NCBI GenBank assembly: GCA_949373155.1
Contig: CASICK010000004.1
Span: 124,001 to 188,000, forward strand
Reading direction: 5' to 3'
From: an uncultured Synechococcus sp.
Lineage (GTDB): Bacteria > Cyanobacteriota > Cyanobacteriia > PCC-6307 > Cyanobiaceae
Length of the DNA: 64,000 nucleotides
Positions 45,521 through 56,722 of this stretch are shown here, in pieces (the stretch's first letter is position 1; each line of letters begins with the position of its first letter). A program made the position numbers and the translations under genes. The notes beneath the pieces were generated by a model that saw nothing but the letters and a program-made list of their open reading frames with translations, had not been told where the DNA came from and searched no databases.

Positions 45521-48055
45521 CTAATTGAGTTGCACTGCTGCTGCTGCACGCTTGCGTTGCTGTTCCAACAACACACGCATTTGCTCGTAACACTTGAGGT
45601 TGGGATCCTCCTTCAGGATGCTCGCCGCCTCGTCCCGGGCTTCCTCCAAGACAGAGCCGTCGTCCGCCAAGCTCGCGAGCGCCAAATCGGGCAAACCCGA
45701 TTGACGGGTGCCAAGCACCTGACCAGGACCTCGAAAACGAAGGTCCATCTCAGCAATCTCAAATCCATCATTGGAACGAACTAAAACTTCAAGGCGTTGT
45801 CTGGCCAAAGGATTACGGCTGTCGTTCACGAGTAAGCAGTAAGAAGCGGCCGCTCCACGGCCCACCCGTCCCCGCAACTGGTGCAACTGAGCCAAGCCAA
45901 ACCGATCGGCATGATCAATCACCATCACACTGGCCTCAGGAACATCCACCCCCACTTCCACCACGGTGGTAGACACCAAAATCTGCGTGGCACCGCCAGC
46001 AAAATCAGCAATCACGGCTTGCTTCTCAGCACTGGCTAATCGGCCATGGAGTAGGCCGACATTGAACTCAGGAAACACCTCCTCGGAGAGCTGACGATGC
46101 ACATCAACCGCTGAGCGCAGATCAACTTTTTCTGATTCCTCCACCAAGGGAAGCACCACATAAATGCGCTGCCCCTGAAGCACCTGTTCACGAATGAGTT
46201 CATAGGCCTCCTCACGCTCAGAGCTCTTCACAACCTTGGTGCGAATCGGCGTTCGCCCCGGAGGTAGTTCATCGATCTGACTCACGTCGAGATCACCATG
46301 GAGTGACAGCGCCAACGTTCGCGGGATCGGTGTGGCGGTCATCGTGAGCAAATGGGGTTGCAGTCCCTTGTCGAGAAGACGGTTGCGTTGACGCACTCCA
46401 AAGCGATGTTGCTCATCAACCACCACCAGTCCCAGACGTTCGAACTCGACTGGATCCTCCAAGAGAGCGTGGGTGCCCACAAGAATGCGCAGCGTACCGC
46501 CGGAGAGATCGCTCAAAATTTGCCGTCGACTGCGGCGTGGAGTGGAGCCAGTGAGCAGCTCCACGCTGACGTGCAGAGGAGGCAACCAGCTACACAGACT
46601 GCGGTAGTGCTGCGCCGCCAAAACCTCTGTTGGCGCCATCAAGGCTCCTTGCCAACCAGCTTCCACGGCACGCAGCAGAGCAGCAATCGCTACGACGGTT
46701 TTTCCGCTACCCACATCCCCTTGCACGAGCCGCGCCATCGGTTCGGGTCGCTCCAGATCCTGTTCAATTTCCGCGAACACCCGCTTCTGAGCACCCGTGA
46801 GCTCAAACGGGAGAAGAGACAGAAAACGACCGACCAATCCTTGGCGATCCAAGCCCCCATGCAGTACTGGCGCTGAACGCTGACGAAGGGCGGCTCTGCG
46901 TTGCATCAAGCTGAGCTGAAGAAGCAGAAATTCGTCAAACACCAAGCGATGACGTGCTTTGTGCAGTTGCTCAGTGGTTTCCGGTCGATGGATGGCAACC
47001 AGCGCTTCATCGCGGGCCAGCAAGCCACGGGCTTCACGGCGCGTCGCAGGAAGGGGGTCAGGCCAAAGACGAACAACGGGCAAAACCGCTTCCACCAAGC
47101 TTCGAAAACGATCGGCAGTGAGTCCTTCGGTGAGGGGGTAAACAGGCAACAACCGGCCGATCTGGCGAGAACGCAACGGTGCATTGGCGCTCTCCATCAC
47201 CTCAATGATGGGATCTTGAAAGCTGACGCCATACGGCCCGCTTTTCACCAAACCACTCACCGCCACGGTGGCACCGGCGGGGTACTGACGGGTCTGGCCG
47301 TGCAGGTACGCAGGATTACTAAAGCGTTTTCCTGCCAAAAATCGCGTCACCTTGATCCGACCGGTGGGGTCTTGAAGCTGCAACTCAATAATCGAAAGAT
47401 TGGGGTTGCGAGGACTGGTGAATCCATGGGATCGGCGCACCGTGGCCACAATTGTTGCGGTTTCTCCAGCCTCTAACGCCTCAATTCTGCGTAATGCGGA
47501 ATAGTCGACGTAGTCGCGTGGGTAGTGCTGAATCAAATCCCGAACCACAAGCAGACCGAGGCTTGCCAAACGTTCCGCCAACTTGGGACCAATGCCATGA
47601 ACCCTGGCAAGCGGTGACTCCAAATCAAGCGTGAAAGGTGGGGCCGCTGATCGCCCGGCAACCTGGGGCGACGATGCCACCCTGATCCGCGGGGGGGCCA
47701 TCGGTGCCGATGGTTCAAGGCGAGCGCGCAAACCATGAAGCCATTGCCGGGTACCAGTGACGAGCCGGCGGCGACTGGCATCACCGAGTTCGGGATACGC
47801 AGCAAAGTCAATCGCTAGGGACTGCAGACGCACCACGCTGTCTTTAGGCAAAGTCACCGGGGGTGGCTTTGCCAATTGGCGGCTCAAGAAGGCATGAAAG
47901 CATTCATGACGACCTTGAAGATCGAGAAATCCCTTATCAGCTTCTAAGGAGAGGGACTGCTGCAGCGGCCGAAGCCAAGCAAGAAAACATTCCAAGCCCT
48001 GACGATCCAGCGCCGGGGTCAGTCCTGAGCTGTCGTCGGCGGATTGTGCCACCAC
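45521..48055 (-). CDS. recG: ATP-dependent DNA helicase RecG
   Basis: Junction-specific helicase that regresses stalled replication forks. The protein (844 aa from GTG 48055) has an N-terminal OB wedge domain, Walker A GDVGSGKTVVA, DEQHRFG (DExH), TATPIPRTLAL, and motif VI QLRGRVGRG. The GTG at 48055 is chosen because a perfect AGGAGG site lies at 48066-48071, ten bases upstream; the ATG at 48094 is also in frame. The gene overlaps the upstream hypothetical by 37 nt, so the two are coupled. The N-terminal extension before the OB domain is longer than in E. coli RecG. Confidence 0.94.
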   Translation of the reverse strand: MVAQSADDSSGLTPALDRQGLECFLAWLRPLQQSLSLEADKGFLDLQGRHECFHAFLSRQLAKPPPVTLPKDSVVRLQSLAIDFAAYPELGDASRRRLVTGTRQWLHGLRARLEPSAPMAPPRIRVASSPQVAGRSAAPPFTLDLESPLARVHGIGPKLAERLASLGLLVVRDLIQHYPRDYVDYSALRRIEALEAGETATIVATVRRSHGFTSPRNPNLSIIELQLQDPTGRIKVTRFLAGKRFSNPAYLHGQTRQYPAGATVAVSGLVKSGPYGVSFQDPIIEVMESANAPLRSRQIGRLLPVYPLTEGLTADRFRSLVEAVLPVVRLWPDPLPATRREARGLLARDEALVAIHRPETTEQLHKARHRLVFDEFLLLQLSLMQRRAALRQRSAPVLHGGLDRQGLVGRFLSLLPFELTGAQKRVFAEIEQDLERPEPMARLVQGDVGSGKTVVAIAALLRAVEAGWQGALMAPTEVLAAQHYRSLCSWLPPLHVSVELLTGSTPRRSRRQILSDLSGGTLRILVGTHALLEDPVEFERLGLVVVDEQHRFGVRQRNRLLDKGLQPHLLTMTATPIPRTLALSLHGDLDVSQIDELPPGRTPIRTKVVKSSEREEAYELIREQVLQGQRIYVVLPLVEESEKVDLRSAVDVHRQLSEEVFPEFNVGLLHGRLASAEKQAVIADFAGGATQILVSTTVVEVGVDVPEASVMVIDHADRFGLAQLHQLRGRVGRGAAASYCLLVNDSRNPLARQRLEVLVRSNDGFEIAEMDLRFRGPGQVLGTRQSGLPDLALASLADDGSVLEEARDEAASILKEDPNLKCYEQMRVLLEQQRKRAAAAVQLN

Positions 48056-49197
48056 TGACTCTGCACCTCCTGACTGGTAAGACGGCTTTGCCAATGCCGC
48101 TGCTGCTGCACCATTGTGAGCAAATTGCTGCGATGTTGGCGCAATCGGTACCGGCTATGCCGCAGCGAACCGTTGTCATATTCAAGATCAGCGGGTCTCA
48201 GCAAAACGCTGAGGATTTCCAACGGCTGGTCTTGAGAGGGGATGGGCGAGGGAAGCTTGAGCCGTAAAAGATTCGAGGGCGAAGGAAGCGCCTGCAGCTG
48301 TCCAGCGATCGCAGCATCAAGAAGCGTGGTTGGAAGAAGGCTGCTAACCAAACCTGCTCTCAGCAACTCAACATTGAGGGCATGGGACAAATTTCGAATC
48401 CTGCGGCTTAAAGCGGCTTCCTGTCCGTCAAGCCAGTTCACCAATTCCACAGGCATCGAGGGGAGCAATTCGTCCTCCAGCTGATCTGCTGAGACAACGG
48501 ATGCACCAAGTCGAGAGGCATCGGATTCAAAACTCACTGGATCGCTAGCCGAGTCGCCTTGCTGCATTGCCTCACCAGCCATCAAAAACAGGGAACGCAA
48601 CAGATCAAAGTCAGTCGTCGTGCCATCGGCAGCAGACTCGGAATCAATCGAATCTTGAACAGGCTGAGGCTGTTCATCCAAAGGTTCAATGGATGGTTCA
48701 TTAACATCAGCCTCAACATCCATGCGTGGAAGCAATCCCTCCAGAAGATCAGGGTGCTCAATGGGAGGGCTAAGACTTAACTCAATCCCACCACGATTGA
48801 TCTTTTGCGGTTCACTCTCAGCATCAGCCTGAAGAGACTGGCTCACCTCGCGTTGGGCTTGCTGGCGAAACTCCGAAGCTTCTTTCAGAAGACGCCTGGC
48901 GAGATCCATAAGCTGCTCAACAGTGAGCAGGCTGGAGCAGCGTTGTACGAGTCCATCAAAGGTCTGCTGAAGTTCAGCCTGTTGCTCCGAGGACATCCGC
49001 GATAATCGATCACCGCGTTCGCACAAGAGATGGCCGACGGCATTGCGAACGCTCGGCAACAAGAGGTGACGCAGAAGTTGTAAATAAAGAGCTTGCTCTC
49101 GATACAACAAAGGAGCTAGGCGTCGGCATCTTTGTTGAAGCAGACGCAACTGTTCCTTGGGTTCGTAGGCGCTCGTGGAGTGAGTCTCAGCCGTCAA
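48019..49197 (-). CDS. Hypothetical protein, 392 aa, between tsf and recG
   Basis: Unrecognised. The N-terminal 125 residues are helical and Leu/Gln/Arg-rich (LRLLQQRCRRLAPLLYREQA), probably a coiled coil. The middle (about 125-220) is acidic and disordered. The C-terminal half has LVNWLDGQEAALSRRIRNLSHALNVELLRAG and ends with a basic RYRLRQHRSNLL region. There is no catalytic motif or membrane segment. It starts 2 bp after tsf and overlaps recG, so it is cotranscribed with translation and repair genes. A DNA- or ribosome-associated role is possible but unsupported. Confidence 0.75.
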   Translation of the reverse strand: MTAETHSTSAYEPKEQLRLLQQRCRRLAPLLYREQALYLQLLRHLLLPSVRNAVGHLLCERGDRLSRMSSEQQAELQQTFDGLVQRCSSLLTVEQLMDLARRLLKEASEFRQQAQREVSQSLQADAESEPQKINRGGIELSLSPPIEHPDLLEGLLPRMDVEADVNEPSIEPLDEQPQPVQDSIDSESAADGTTTDFDLLRSLFLMAGEAMQQGDSASDPVSFESDASRLGASVVSADQLEDELLPSMPVELVNWLDGQEAALSRRIRNLSHALNVELLRAGLVSSLLPTTLLDAAIAGQLQALPSPSNLLRLKLPSPIPSQDQPLEILSVLLRPADLEYDNGSLRHSRYRLRQHRSNLLTMVQQQRHWQSRLTSQEVQSQWWHNPPTTAQD

Positions 49198-49199
49198 AA

Positions 49200-49856
49200 T
49201 CAGCTGTTTGTCATCGATGCCACTTCCGTAGCAAAGTCAACCTGCTTGATTTCAATGCCTTCACCAAGGGTGTATCGGGTAAAACGACGAACCTTGACGT
49301 TTTCTCCAATCTTTCCAGCCACTTCCTTGACCAAATCGGCCACGGACATTGAGCTGTCACGAATGAAAGGTTGATCCAACAAGGACAATTCCTTTAAGCG
49401 TTTGCCGATACGTCCTTCGACAATTTTGGCCTTCATCTGATCTGGCTTGCCATCCAGGTCATCGCGACCCATTTCGATCGATTTCTCACGATCAATGATG
49501 TCTTGAGGAATGTCATCGGTGCTGACATATTCCACATTGGGGCAGGCTGCAACCTGCATCGACACGTCGCGAAGCAATCCCTGAAAAAGATCGCCACGGG
49601 CCACGAAATCAGTCTCACAGTTGAGCTCTAGCAACACACCCACGCGAGCTCCCGTGTGGATGTAACTACCGATAGCTCCTTCTGCAGCTGCACGACTTGA
49701 TTTCTTTTCGGCACTTGCGATGCCTTTCTGACGAAGCCATTCGATGGCTTTCGACGTATCGCCGCTGGTTTCTCCCAGGGCTTTCTTGCAATCCATCATC
49801 CCTGCGCCAGTTTTGTCACGCAGTTCTTTAACCAGCTTGGCTGAAACGGCCGCCAT
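49200..49856 (-). CDS. tsf: Elongation factor Ts
   Basis: Nucleotide exchange factor for EF-Tu. The 218-aa protein is the short cyanobacterial/chloroplast form, with the N-terminal UBA-like [20 protein letters not shown], the [17 protein letters not shown] motif and the core [13 protein letters not shown]. The C-terminal signature [19 protein letters not shown] is present. ATG at 49856. It follows rpsB by 85 bp, the standard rpsB-tsf order. Confidence 0.96.
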   Translation of the reverse strand: MAAVSAKLVKELRDKTGAGMMDCKKALGETSGDTSKAIEWLRQKGIASAEKKSSRAAAEGAIGSYIHTGARVGVLLELNCETDFVARGDLFQGLLRDVSMQVAACPNVEYVSTDDIPQDIIDREKSIEMGRDDLDGKPDQMKAKIVEGRIGKRLKELSLLDQPFIRDSSMSVADLVKEVAGKIGENVKVRRFTRYTLGEGIEIKQVDFATEVASMTNS

Positions 49857-49941
49857 GAGGTGAATTAAGTGGGGGGTCTATGAGAATGCCGCTACGGCTA
49901 TGAGCACGCAGCGGCGAAAAAGAAGCATTAAAAGCTGATGA

Positions 49942-50658
49942 TCAGCCCTGGCCATCATCGCCACGGCCGTCCTGACCGCCATGACGTCCTTCGTTGATCG
50001 CATCAGCCAAACGGCTCAACACCAACTGAATCGAACGGACCGCGTCATCGTTGCAAGGAATAGGAACCTCACACAAATCAGGGTCACAGTTGGTGTCCAA
50101 CATCGAAACCAATGAGATGTCGAGCTTGCGAGCCTCGAGCACTGCGTTGGTTTCACGGCGCTGATCCACAAGCACCACGACGTCGGGAATCCGACGCATG
50201 TTCTTGAGACCACCCAGATACTTCTGAAGACGCTCGAGTTCACGACGCAGAACCGCACCTTCCTTCTTGGGACGCATGGCGATGGCACCACTCGATTCCA
50301 TCCTCTCAAGATCTTTGAGACGATCAATCCTGGCCTTCATCGTGGTCCAGTTGGTGAGCATTCCGCCCAACCACCTCTGGTTCACATAAGACGATCCGCA
50401 GCGGAGGGCTTCTTGAGCCACAACTTCAGATGCTTGCTTCTTGGTACCAACGAAGAGGAAACGCTTGCCGCTACGCGCAGCTGTACGCACCCATTTGTAG
50501 GCGTTGTTCATGCAGACAGCTGTCTGCACCAAATCAATAATGTGAACTCCGTTGCGCGCGCAATAGATGTAGCGCGACATTTTGGGGTTCCAGCGACGGG
50601 TCTGGTGACCAAAGTGGGCACCAGCTTCCATCATCTCGGCGAGAGTGACGACTGCCAT
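49942..50658 (-). CDS. rpsB: 30S ribosomal protein S2
   Basis: Ribosomal protein of the small subunit platform. The 238-aa protein begins [20 protein letters not shown] and has [41 protein letters not shown] and IPCNDDA, all S2 hallmarks. The C-terminus ends in a Gly/Asp-rich tail. The ATG at 50658 has no clear Shine-Dalgarno site; the 5' leader can form a pseudoknot (listed separately). Confidence 0.97.
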   Translation of the reverse strand: MAVVTLAEMMEAGAHFGHQTRRWNPKMSRYIYCARNGVHIIDLVQTAVCMNNAYKWVRTAARSGKRFLFVGTKKQASEVVAQEALRCGSSYVNQRWLGGMLTNWTTMKARIDRLKDLERMESSGAIAMRPKKEGAVLRRELERLQKYLGGLKNMRRIPDVVVLVDQRRETNAVLEARKLDISLVSMLDTNCDPDLCEVPIPCNDDAVRSIQLVLSRLADAINEGRHGGQDGRGDDGQG

Positions 50659-50670
50659 ATTTGTTTAGGG

Positions 50671-50757
50671 GTTTCGGGTTCGCCTCCACCTGTCAGGTAT
50701 GGCGTGTGGTGAGCAAAAACTCAGAGCACAACGTCCAGCACCCGAAACGGACAGGTG
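50671..50757 (-). promoter_or_regulatory. Pseudoknot-capable leader upstream of rpsB
   Basis: Two exact complementary pairs cross each other: GTTTCGGGT (50671-50679) with ACCCGAAAC (50740-50748), and CACCTGTC (50687-50694) with GACAGGTG (50750-50757). Interleaved order means an H-type pseudoknot. A small hairpin TGAG-CAAAAA-CTCA (50710-50723) lies inside. Structured rpsB leaders that respond to S2 are known in other bacteria; regulation here is inferred. Confidence 0.7.
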
Positions 50758-50792
50758 TGCGGGGTGAAAGGACGACTTAATTTAACAAAGAG

Positions 50793-51242
50793 TCAGTTCA
50801 TGCTTGGGAACACGCTGTCAGGGTGATCCTCAACGGGCCAATCTTCATTCACGCCACCGATCAGCAATTGATCCAGCTTCACAACATCAGAGTTGAGTTG
50901 CTTCAAAGCATTGATTAAGACGTCTAGAGCAATTCCATCACTGGTGCCCAAATCCAACCAGCAGCGAGCCCACTCCTCGTGATATTCCAGCTGACCCATG
51001 TTGTGCATCAAGGCAGGCATCGCTGAGGAGGAATCGTCGTTGTCGTAACTCATGAAGCTCAGGTCCTCCGACTCTTCATGCACCTGAAGGTTCTCGGCAT
51101 TGAAGCCACCAAGCCGACCGATCACATACCAACTATCAAAAATGCCATCAACATAATTTCGTTCCCCTTGACCAGGAATTTCACTAAACCGAAGCCACAC
51201 CCAGCAATTAAAGGGATCAACCTCTCGAAAACGAACGTGCAT
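50793..51242 (-). CDS. DUF3531 family protein
   Basis: A 149-aa soluble protein of the cyanobacterial/plastid DUF3531 type. Marks are MHVRFREVDPFNCWVWLRF at the N-terminus, RNYVDGIFDSWYVIGRLGGFNAENLQ, and YHEEWARCWLDLGTSDGIALDVLINAL. No catalytic motif known. ATG at 51242. It lies directly upstream of rpsB with 134 bp between stop and start; that gap holds the rpsB leader, so the two are probably separate transcripts. Confidence 0.85.
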   Translation of the reverse strand: MHVRFREVDPFNCWVWLRFSEIPGQGERNYVDGIFDSWYVIGRLGGFNAENLQVHEESEDLSFMSYDNDDSSSAMPALMHNMGQLEYHEEWARCWLDLGTSDGIALDVLINALKQLNSDVVKLDQLLIGGVNEDWPVEDHPDSVFPSMN

Positions 51243-51349
51243 GGCCTATTTGAGACCTTCGCATCATCGCTGCCTCAACAGAGCTCGGCCACGTTCATGA
51301 TCAATCATGCTGATCCCAGCACTGCAATCAACAGAACCATTTGAGCCCA

Positions 51350-51991
51350 ATGCTGGAGCTGAACAACATTCGATTCCGGCCGGCGACCTCGGAACACGTG
51401 GTCCTGAACGACATCAACCTCAAAGCATCGCCAGGCGAGCCGGTCTTGATCTCAGGCAACAGCGGCAGTGGCAAAACAAGCCTGCTCGAAGTGATCAGTG
51501 GATTAGCAGGGGCACAGAAAGGCTCAATCCACTGGAATCAAGAGGCACTCACGCGACGGCAAAGGCGCTGGCTGTGTGGGGTGGTGTTTCAGTTTCCTGA
51601 ACGACACTTTCTGGGATTGAACGTGTCTCAGGAATTAAAACTTGGACACAAGCGGCTCTCGAGTGAGGAGCGATGCAACGTACTGAGGCGAGTAGGGCTT
51701 GGCGATGTAGATCTACGACAGGCCCCAGAACGCTTGAGCGGAGGGCAACAACGTCGTCTTGCCTTAGCCGTGCAGTTGCTACGTCGCCCGCAAGTGCTGT
51801 TGTTGGATGAACCAACCGCTGGTCTTGATTGGTCTGTGCGCTCGGAAGTGCTCGAATTACTTCAAGATCTCGCCCAAGATCGCTTGCTTATCGTGGTAAC
51901 CCATGAACCGGATCTCTTTGAGGAGTGGAGCGGAAACCATTGGACCTTGAGAGAGGGACGTCTCCACGCTCTGTCACCATTGCCGCTGTGA
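51350..51991 (+). CDS. ABC transporter ATP-binding protein
   Basis: A 213-aa ATPase with Walker A SGNSGSGKTS, signature LSGGQQRRLALA, Walker B VLLLDEPTAGLDW and the H-loop VTHEPD. It resembles cobalt/energy-coupling or small cyanobacterial ATPases related to plastid ABCI types; the substrate cannot be told. No permease gene is adjacent, so it may pair with a distant membrane partner. The ATG at 51350 is preferred over a TTG at 51341. Confidence 0.87.
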   Translation: MLELNNIRFRPATSEHVVLNDINLKASPGEPVLISGNSGSGKTSLLEVISGLAGAQKGSIHWNQEALTRRQRRWLCGVVFQFPERHFLGLNVSQELKLGHKRLSSEERCNVLRRVGLGDVDLRQAPERLSGGQQRRLALAVQLLRRPQVLLLDEPTAGLDWSVRSEVLELLQDLAQDRLLIVVTHEPDLFEEWSGNHWTLREGRLHALSPLPL

Positions 51992-51994
51992 TGA

Positions 51995-52909
<915 letters not shown>

Positions 52910-52918
52910 ATTCCCAAC

Positions 52919-53608
52919 TCAAAGCAAAAGTAATGTTCCAGCAAGAAGAACTAAATAGGCTGGCAAGGCTTCAAAGAGAATCGGATTCAAAGGCAACCCT
53001 GACTGGGTCGCCAACAGCGCAGCAATCACTGCTCCCAGGACCAAACCCAAGGCCACAAGAGCCAAACTCCAACCCAAAGCACCTAGTGGTCTTCGACCGC
53101 GCTTTACCTGAGAAATAAACAGGCCGATCGTGGAGAGGGCTAGCACTAAATCGACAGCGGTTGGAGCCACAAGCAGCAGCAACAAACCGATTCCTCCGGC
53201 AATGAGTCTCACCAGCAGGCCTTGACCTTCGACCAAAATCAAGCTCGGAAGAAAACCTGTCGAGTTCAGATTGGGGCTTTGGAGTGAGAGGTTACGAATT
53301 CTGGTTAACAGTGCAGAAGGATTGACTGGCGACGTTGAAGGAGTTGGTGCGCTTTGATTTTCAAGACGAGAGGCCGTGACGGCAGCAGAACTAATCGTTC
53401 CCGACTGTCGTTCGCGCAAGCGTCCCATCAAAACAGAGTCGTAAGCCGTTTCAATACGGGCCCTAGCCATTGGATCGTCACCAGCAGCTTTTAGGGAGGT
53501 TTCACGCGCTCGCTGTACCTCCTCGAAACCCGCATCAGCAGAAATTCCGAGCCTTTCATAAGGATCCTGGGACTCTGAGCTCGAGCCGAGATCAACCCCT
53601 GATGCCAT
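52919..53608 (-). CDS. CPP1-like protein (J-like domain and membrane segments)
   Basis: A 229-aa protein similar to CPP1, the chaperone-like protein of protochlorophyllide oxidoreductase in plastids and cyanobacteria. It has an N-terminal J-like domain (DPYERLGISADAGFEEVQRA, lacking the HPD tripeptide), a Ser/Pro linker, then about four hydrophobic segments (about residues 130-229). The likely role is stabilising a chlorophyll enzyme at the membrane (inference from the plant homologue). Convergent with hslO with 9 bp between stops. Confidence 0.82.
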   Translation of the reverse strand: MASGVDLGSSSESQDPYERLGISADAGFEEVQRARETSLKAAGDDPMARARIETAYDSVLMGRLRERQSGTISSAAVTASRLENQSAPTPSTSPVNPSALLTRIRNLSLQSPNLNSTGFLPSLILVEGQGLLVRLIAGGIGLLLLLVAPTAVDLVLALSTIGLFISQVKRGRRPLGALGWSLALVALGLVLGAVIAALLATQSGLPLNPILFEALPAYLVLLAGTLLLL

Positions 53609-53673
53609 TAATCCACTTCAGTCTTTCCATGAGCGTATCGAGTGGAGCGCACAATCGGGAGAGCTGAGTTGAA

Positions 53674-53910
53674 TCAAAACAGTGGCTGGCCGTGTTTGAA
53701 CCCTTGAACCTTTTCAAGTTGCCGTCTGCAATGGGGCACTTCAGCGCTGTCAAGCCATTTTCTACGTTTGATCAATGGCATTTGGGGGGGAAGGTGATAG
53801 CCCTCAACCACCTCAACACGATCCTGCCCGGGACGAAAACACACGTACTCAGTTCCTCCATCGGAGCATGGACGTAAGAGCCAAACGTGACGCAACACAA
53901 ACAGATCCAT
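53674..53910 (-). CDS. Hypothetical protein, 78 aa
   Basis: Unrecognised. From the ATG at 53910 it reads MDLFVLRHVWLLRPCSDGG, then TEYVCFRPGQDRVEVVEGYHLP and a basic tail. A TTG at 53937 would add nine residues. It has no signal peptide; two or three cysteines are present. It looks real because the sequence has a protein-like beta pattern and fills the space between the CPP1-like gene and prfC on the same strand. Confidence 0.55.
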   Translation of the reverse strand: MDLFVLRHVWLLRPCSDGGTEYVCFRPGQDRVEVVEGYHLPPQMPLIKRRKWLDSAEVPHCRRQLEKVQGFKHGQPLF

Positions 53911-53970
53911 CTGATCAGTCTGGCGAGCAAGAAGCAATGCTGTGGGTGGCCAAAGAACCGCGACCGCTAC

Positions 53971-55635
53971 TCAAAGACTGATTGGCTCGACACCACTCAC
54001 CACCGGCGCAACAGTACTGAGTTCAAGCTTGGGGTGCTCCTCAATGAGTTGGTTCAAATTCCATTCGTTTTTGAACAACAACACAGGGCGATTCCATGCA
54101 TCGCGCACGGTCTTGCAATTAAAAATACGACCCACATCTTCCAAAGAAGACCAGCCACCTGTCACCCAACGTGCCACCTGATAACCAAGAGGTTCGAGGC
54201 GAGTTGCAACGCCATACTCATGTTCAAGGCGATACTGCACTACTTCCAACTGCAACTGGCCAACGGCAGCAAGAATGGGATCGCGCTTACTTTCGTTCGT
54301 GTCATAGAGAATTTGAACAGCACCTTCCTCACGTAACTCATTAACTCCTTTGCGAAAGCTTTTAAATGCAGATGGATTTGGATTACGCAACCAACTAAAA
54401 ATTTCCGGGCTAAAACATGGAATTCCTTCATATTCCACCCTTGCCCCAGTATAAAGAGTATCTCCAATAGAGAACATACCGGGATTATTTAAACCAATCA
54501 CATCACCGGGGTAAGCATCTTCAACAACTGCCCTATCTTGACCAAATAATTTCTGGGGACGAGAAAGACGAATGGTACGACCAGTGCGGGCATGACGCAC
54601 AGACATATCTTTTTCAAAACGTCCACTACAAACACGAACAAAGGCAACACGGTCACGATGACGCGGATCCATATTCGCTTGAAGTTTGAAGACAAACCCG
54701 CTGAAATCTGGGCTCAAGGGATCAACGGGACCATCAATACCAATCCGAGCCACTGGCTTTTGGGCCATATCCATAAACGCATCCAGGAATGGGCGCACAC
54801 CAAAATTAGTCATGGCCGATCCAAAAAATACCGGGGTTAGTTCACCGGCATGAACCAATTCAAGATCAAGTTCTGCGCCAGCTGCTTCAAGAAGATCAAG
54901 ATCCTCAACAGCCTGAGCTAGCAACTCTGGTTCCACTAAGTCTTGCAATTGCGGATCATCCAAATCCAACAGCTTTTCCTCAGACTGACGACCGCGCTGA
55001 GCACGGCTGAACAAGACAACCTGACGTGTACGACGGTCGATCACTCCACGAAATAATTCACCGCTGCCGATCGGCCAATTCACAGCCCAGGGAGTGAGGC
55101 CTAATTCAGCCTCAATTTCATCCAACAGAGCTAAAGGCTCCCTACAAGGGCGGTCCATCTTGTTGATGAACGTAAAAATAGGGATTTCACGCATCCTACA
55201 AACCTCAAACAGCTTGCGTGTTTGAGGTTCAAGACCCTTCGCTGCATCCTCAAGCATCACCGCGTTATCAGCGGCAGCAAGGGTGCGGTAAGTATCTTCA
55301 GAAAAATCCTGGTGACCAGGAGTATCAAGCAAATTGATCGTGCTACCGGAGTAGTCGAATTGCAGGACTGTCGATGTAATCGAAATACCGCGTTGTTTTT
55401 CCAGCTCCATCCAATCGGAGGTGACTTTACGTTGCTCGCCTCGAGCCTTTACTGCACCAGCTTGCTGAATCGCGCCTCCATACAGCAAGAGTTTCTCAGT
55501 GAGCGTGGTTTTACCTGCATCTGGGTGGGAAATAATCGCAAAATTGCGACGACGAGCCACAGCTTCGGCGAGACCATCCTCACCACTTAATAGGTCAAAC
55601 GGCTCGCTGCTATCAGTTCCCAAACGCGTGCTCAT
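53971..55635 (-). CDS. prfC: Peptide chain release factor 3
   Basis: GTPase that ejects RF1/RF2 after peptide release. The 554-aa protein has G1 [10 protein letters not shown], the [10 protein letters not shown]2 region, [20 protein letters not shown] and the RF3-specific C-terminal domain ([27 protein letters not shown] and LGYQVARWV). The open frame extends to 55704, but the ATG at 55635 fits the family start and avoids overlap with the methyltransferase gene upstream. Confidence 0.95.
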   Translation of the reverse strand: MSTRLGTDSSEPFDLLSGEDGLAEAVARRRNFAIISHPDAGKTTLTEKLLLYGGAIQQAGAVKARGEQRKVTSDWMELEKQRGISITSTVLQFDYSGSTINLLDTPGHQDFSEDTYRTLAAADNAVMLEDAAKGLEPQTRKLFEVCRMREIPIFTFINKMDRPCREPLALLDEIEAELGLTPWAVNWPIGSGELFRGVIDRRTRQVVLFSRAQRGRQSEEKLLDLDDPQLQDLVEPELLAQAVEDLDLLEAAGAELDLELVHAGELTPVFFGSAMTNFGVRPFLDAFMDMAQKPVARIGIDGPVDPLSPDFSGFVFKLQANMDPRHRDRVAFVRVCSGRFEKDMSVRHARTGRTIRLSRPQKLFGQDRAVVEDAYPGDVIGLNNPGMFSIGDTLYTGARVEYEGIPCFSPEIFSWLRNPNPSAFKSFRKGVNELREEGAVQILYDTNESKRDPILAAVGQLQLEVVQYRLEHEYGVATRLEPLGYQVARWVTGGWSSLEDVGRIFNCKTVRDAWNRPVLLFKNEWNLNQLIEEHPKLELSTVAPVVSGVEPISL

Positions 55636-55690
55636 GATCTCGCTGTTGACTTCACCAGCCTGACAGTCAATGGGCAAGGCAGGATCAAGA

Positions 55691-56380
55691 TCACCACCGA
55701 CCACAAACCTCCAGGTACCTATCGTCTATCTCCTTGACCGTGAATTGGCTCAGTCCAGCCTGGTCAAGCTGTTCAGAGACCTCTTTTACAGTGAAGGCAG
55801 CCTTCAGGGACGCTCGAAAGTCGCGTTGCAAGACGGAAGGAGCCTCACTGACATAGCAATCACAAAGCGCATCAACCTCAGACTCATTTGATGGTCGACG
55901 TAGATCGCGATGCAACATCAACGCGCCAGGTGCAGCAAGCTGCTTAACGGAAGTCCAAAGTATTTGGGGGTCATGGAGATGATGCAGAAGGCTATTGCTA
56001 ACGATTAAAGAGGCACCTCTTATCTGATGTAGATCGTCAAGACAGCAATGGCTTAAATCAACAAGTTGATACTGCAAATTCTGAAAAGCAGGGCTTCGAG
56101 CGAAAAGTCTTTGATTCGCGATGCTGATCATAGAAGTGGCCCCATCAAGACCAATCACATCAGATAAAGGCCAACAAGAAGCGAGCCGTTCTGTGATATT
56201 GCCAGGCCCACAGCCTAAATCCAGAATCAAACTAGCTGGAGGGAGAGCGCAGCGGAAATGATTAATCAGTTTGAATAAACTTTCCATAACAGAATCATCA
56301 CCAGCACTAAAATCTGCCTCTGCATAGGCAATCACCTGATCAGAAGCATTCATTAACTCTGGTTCGGGGAAACGTTGCAT
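55691..56380 (-). CDS. SAM-dependent class I methyltransferase
   Basis: A 229-aa protein with the motif [18 protein letters not shown] (about residues 52-68), a D-x-G-D acidic follow-up ([11 protein letters not shown]) and the motif IV-like [16 protein letters not shown]. This layout suits the UbiE/trans-aconitate-type small-molecule methyltransferases; the substrate cannot be told. ATG at 56380. It lies 55 bp upstream of prfC on the same strand. Confidence 0.82.
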   Translation of the reverse strand: MQRFPEPELMNASDQVIAYAEADFSAGDDSVMESLFKLINHFRCALPPASLILDLGCGPGNITERLASCWPLSDVIGLDGATSMISIANQRLFARSPAFQNLQYQLVDLSHCCLDDLHQIRGASLIVSNSLLHHLHDPQILWTSVKQLAAPGALMLHRDLRRPSNESEVDALCDCYVSEAPSVLQRDFRASLKAAFTVKEVSEQLDQAGLSQFTVKEIDDRYLEVCGRW

Positions 56381-56722
56381 CAGACTTCAGAACGCAAAGA
56401 CTCGATAAAAGATTGCTCTTGGAGTGGAATGACACCCAACGACGCTGGAACTAAGTCAAAGGATCGGGCTTGCGCTGATCTGAGCCCCATCATTGGAAAC
56501 GCCGACTGCACAACGTACACGCCACCTCAATGGGCGACTACTGCTGGTGCGCTCAAGCATGGTCATTGATCGCTGAATCCAGCCTTCCATCGTGGCAGCG
56601 AGGCGAATTTAGGGGGAAATCACGCCACTAACACAGGCGAAACACTGTCAATGGTGCTTAGAAAGACATACACACCCCATTGGTGGCGTTAAGATCCCAG
56701 AAGGACAAGCCATCAATCGCTA
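56381..56722. other. Intergenic region upstream of nrdJ
   Basis: About 340 bp with no supported gene. A 64-codon plus-strand frame and a 37-codon minus-strand frame are present but unconvincing. I checked for a cobalamin riboswitch because nrdJ needs B12: a GCCACTAAC stretch at 56623-56631 is vaguely like the B12 core, but the element as a whole was not found. Confidence 0.5.

Noticed and set aside
56560..56722. Cobalamin riboswitch upstream of nrdJ
   Set aside because: A GCCACTAAC stretch and a GGGGGAAA run resemble pieces of the B12 core, but the full set of conserved boxes and helices was not found.
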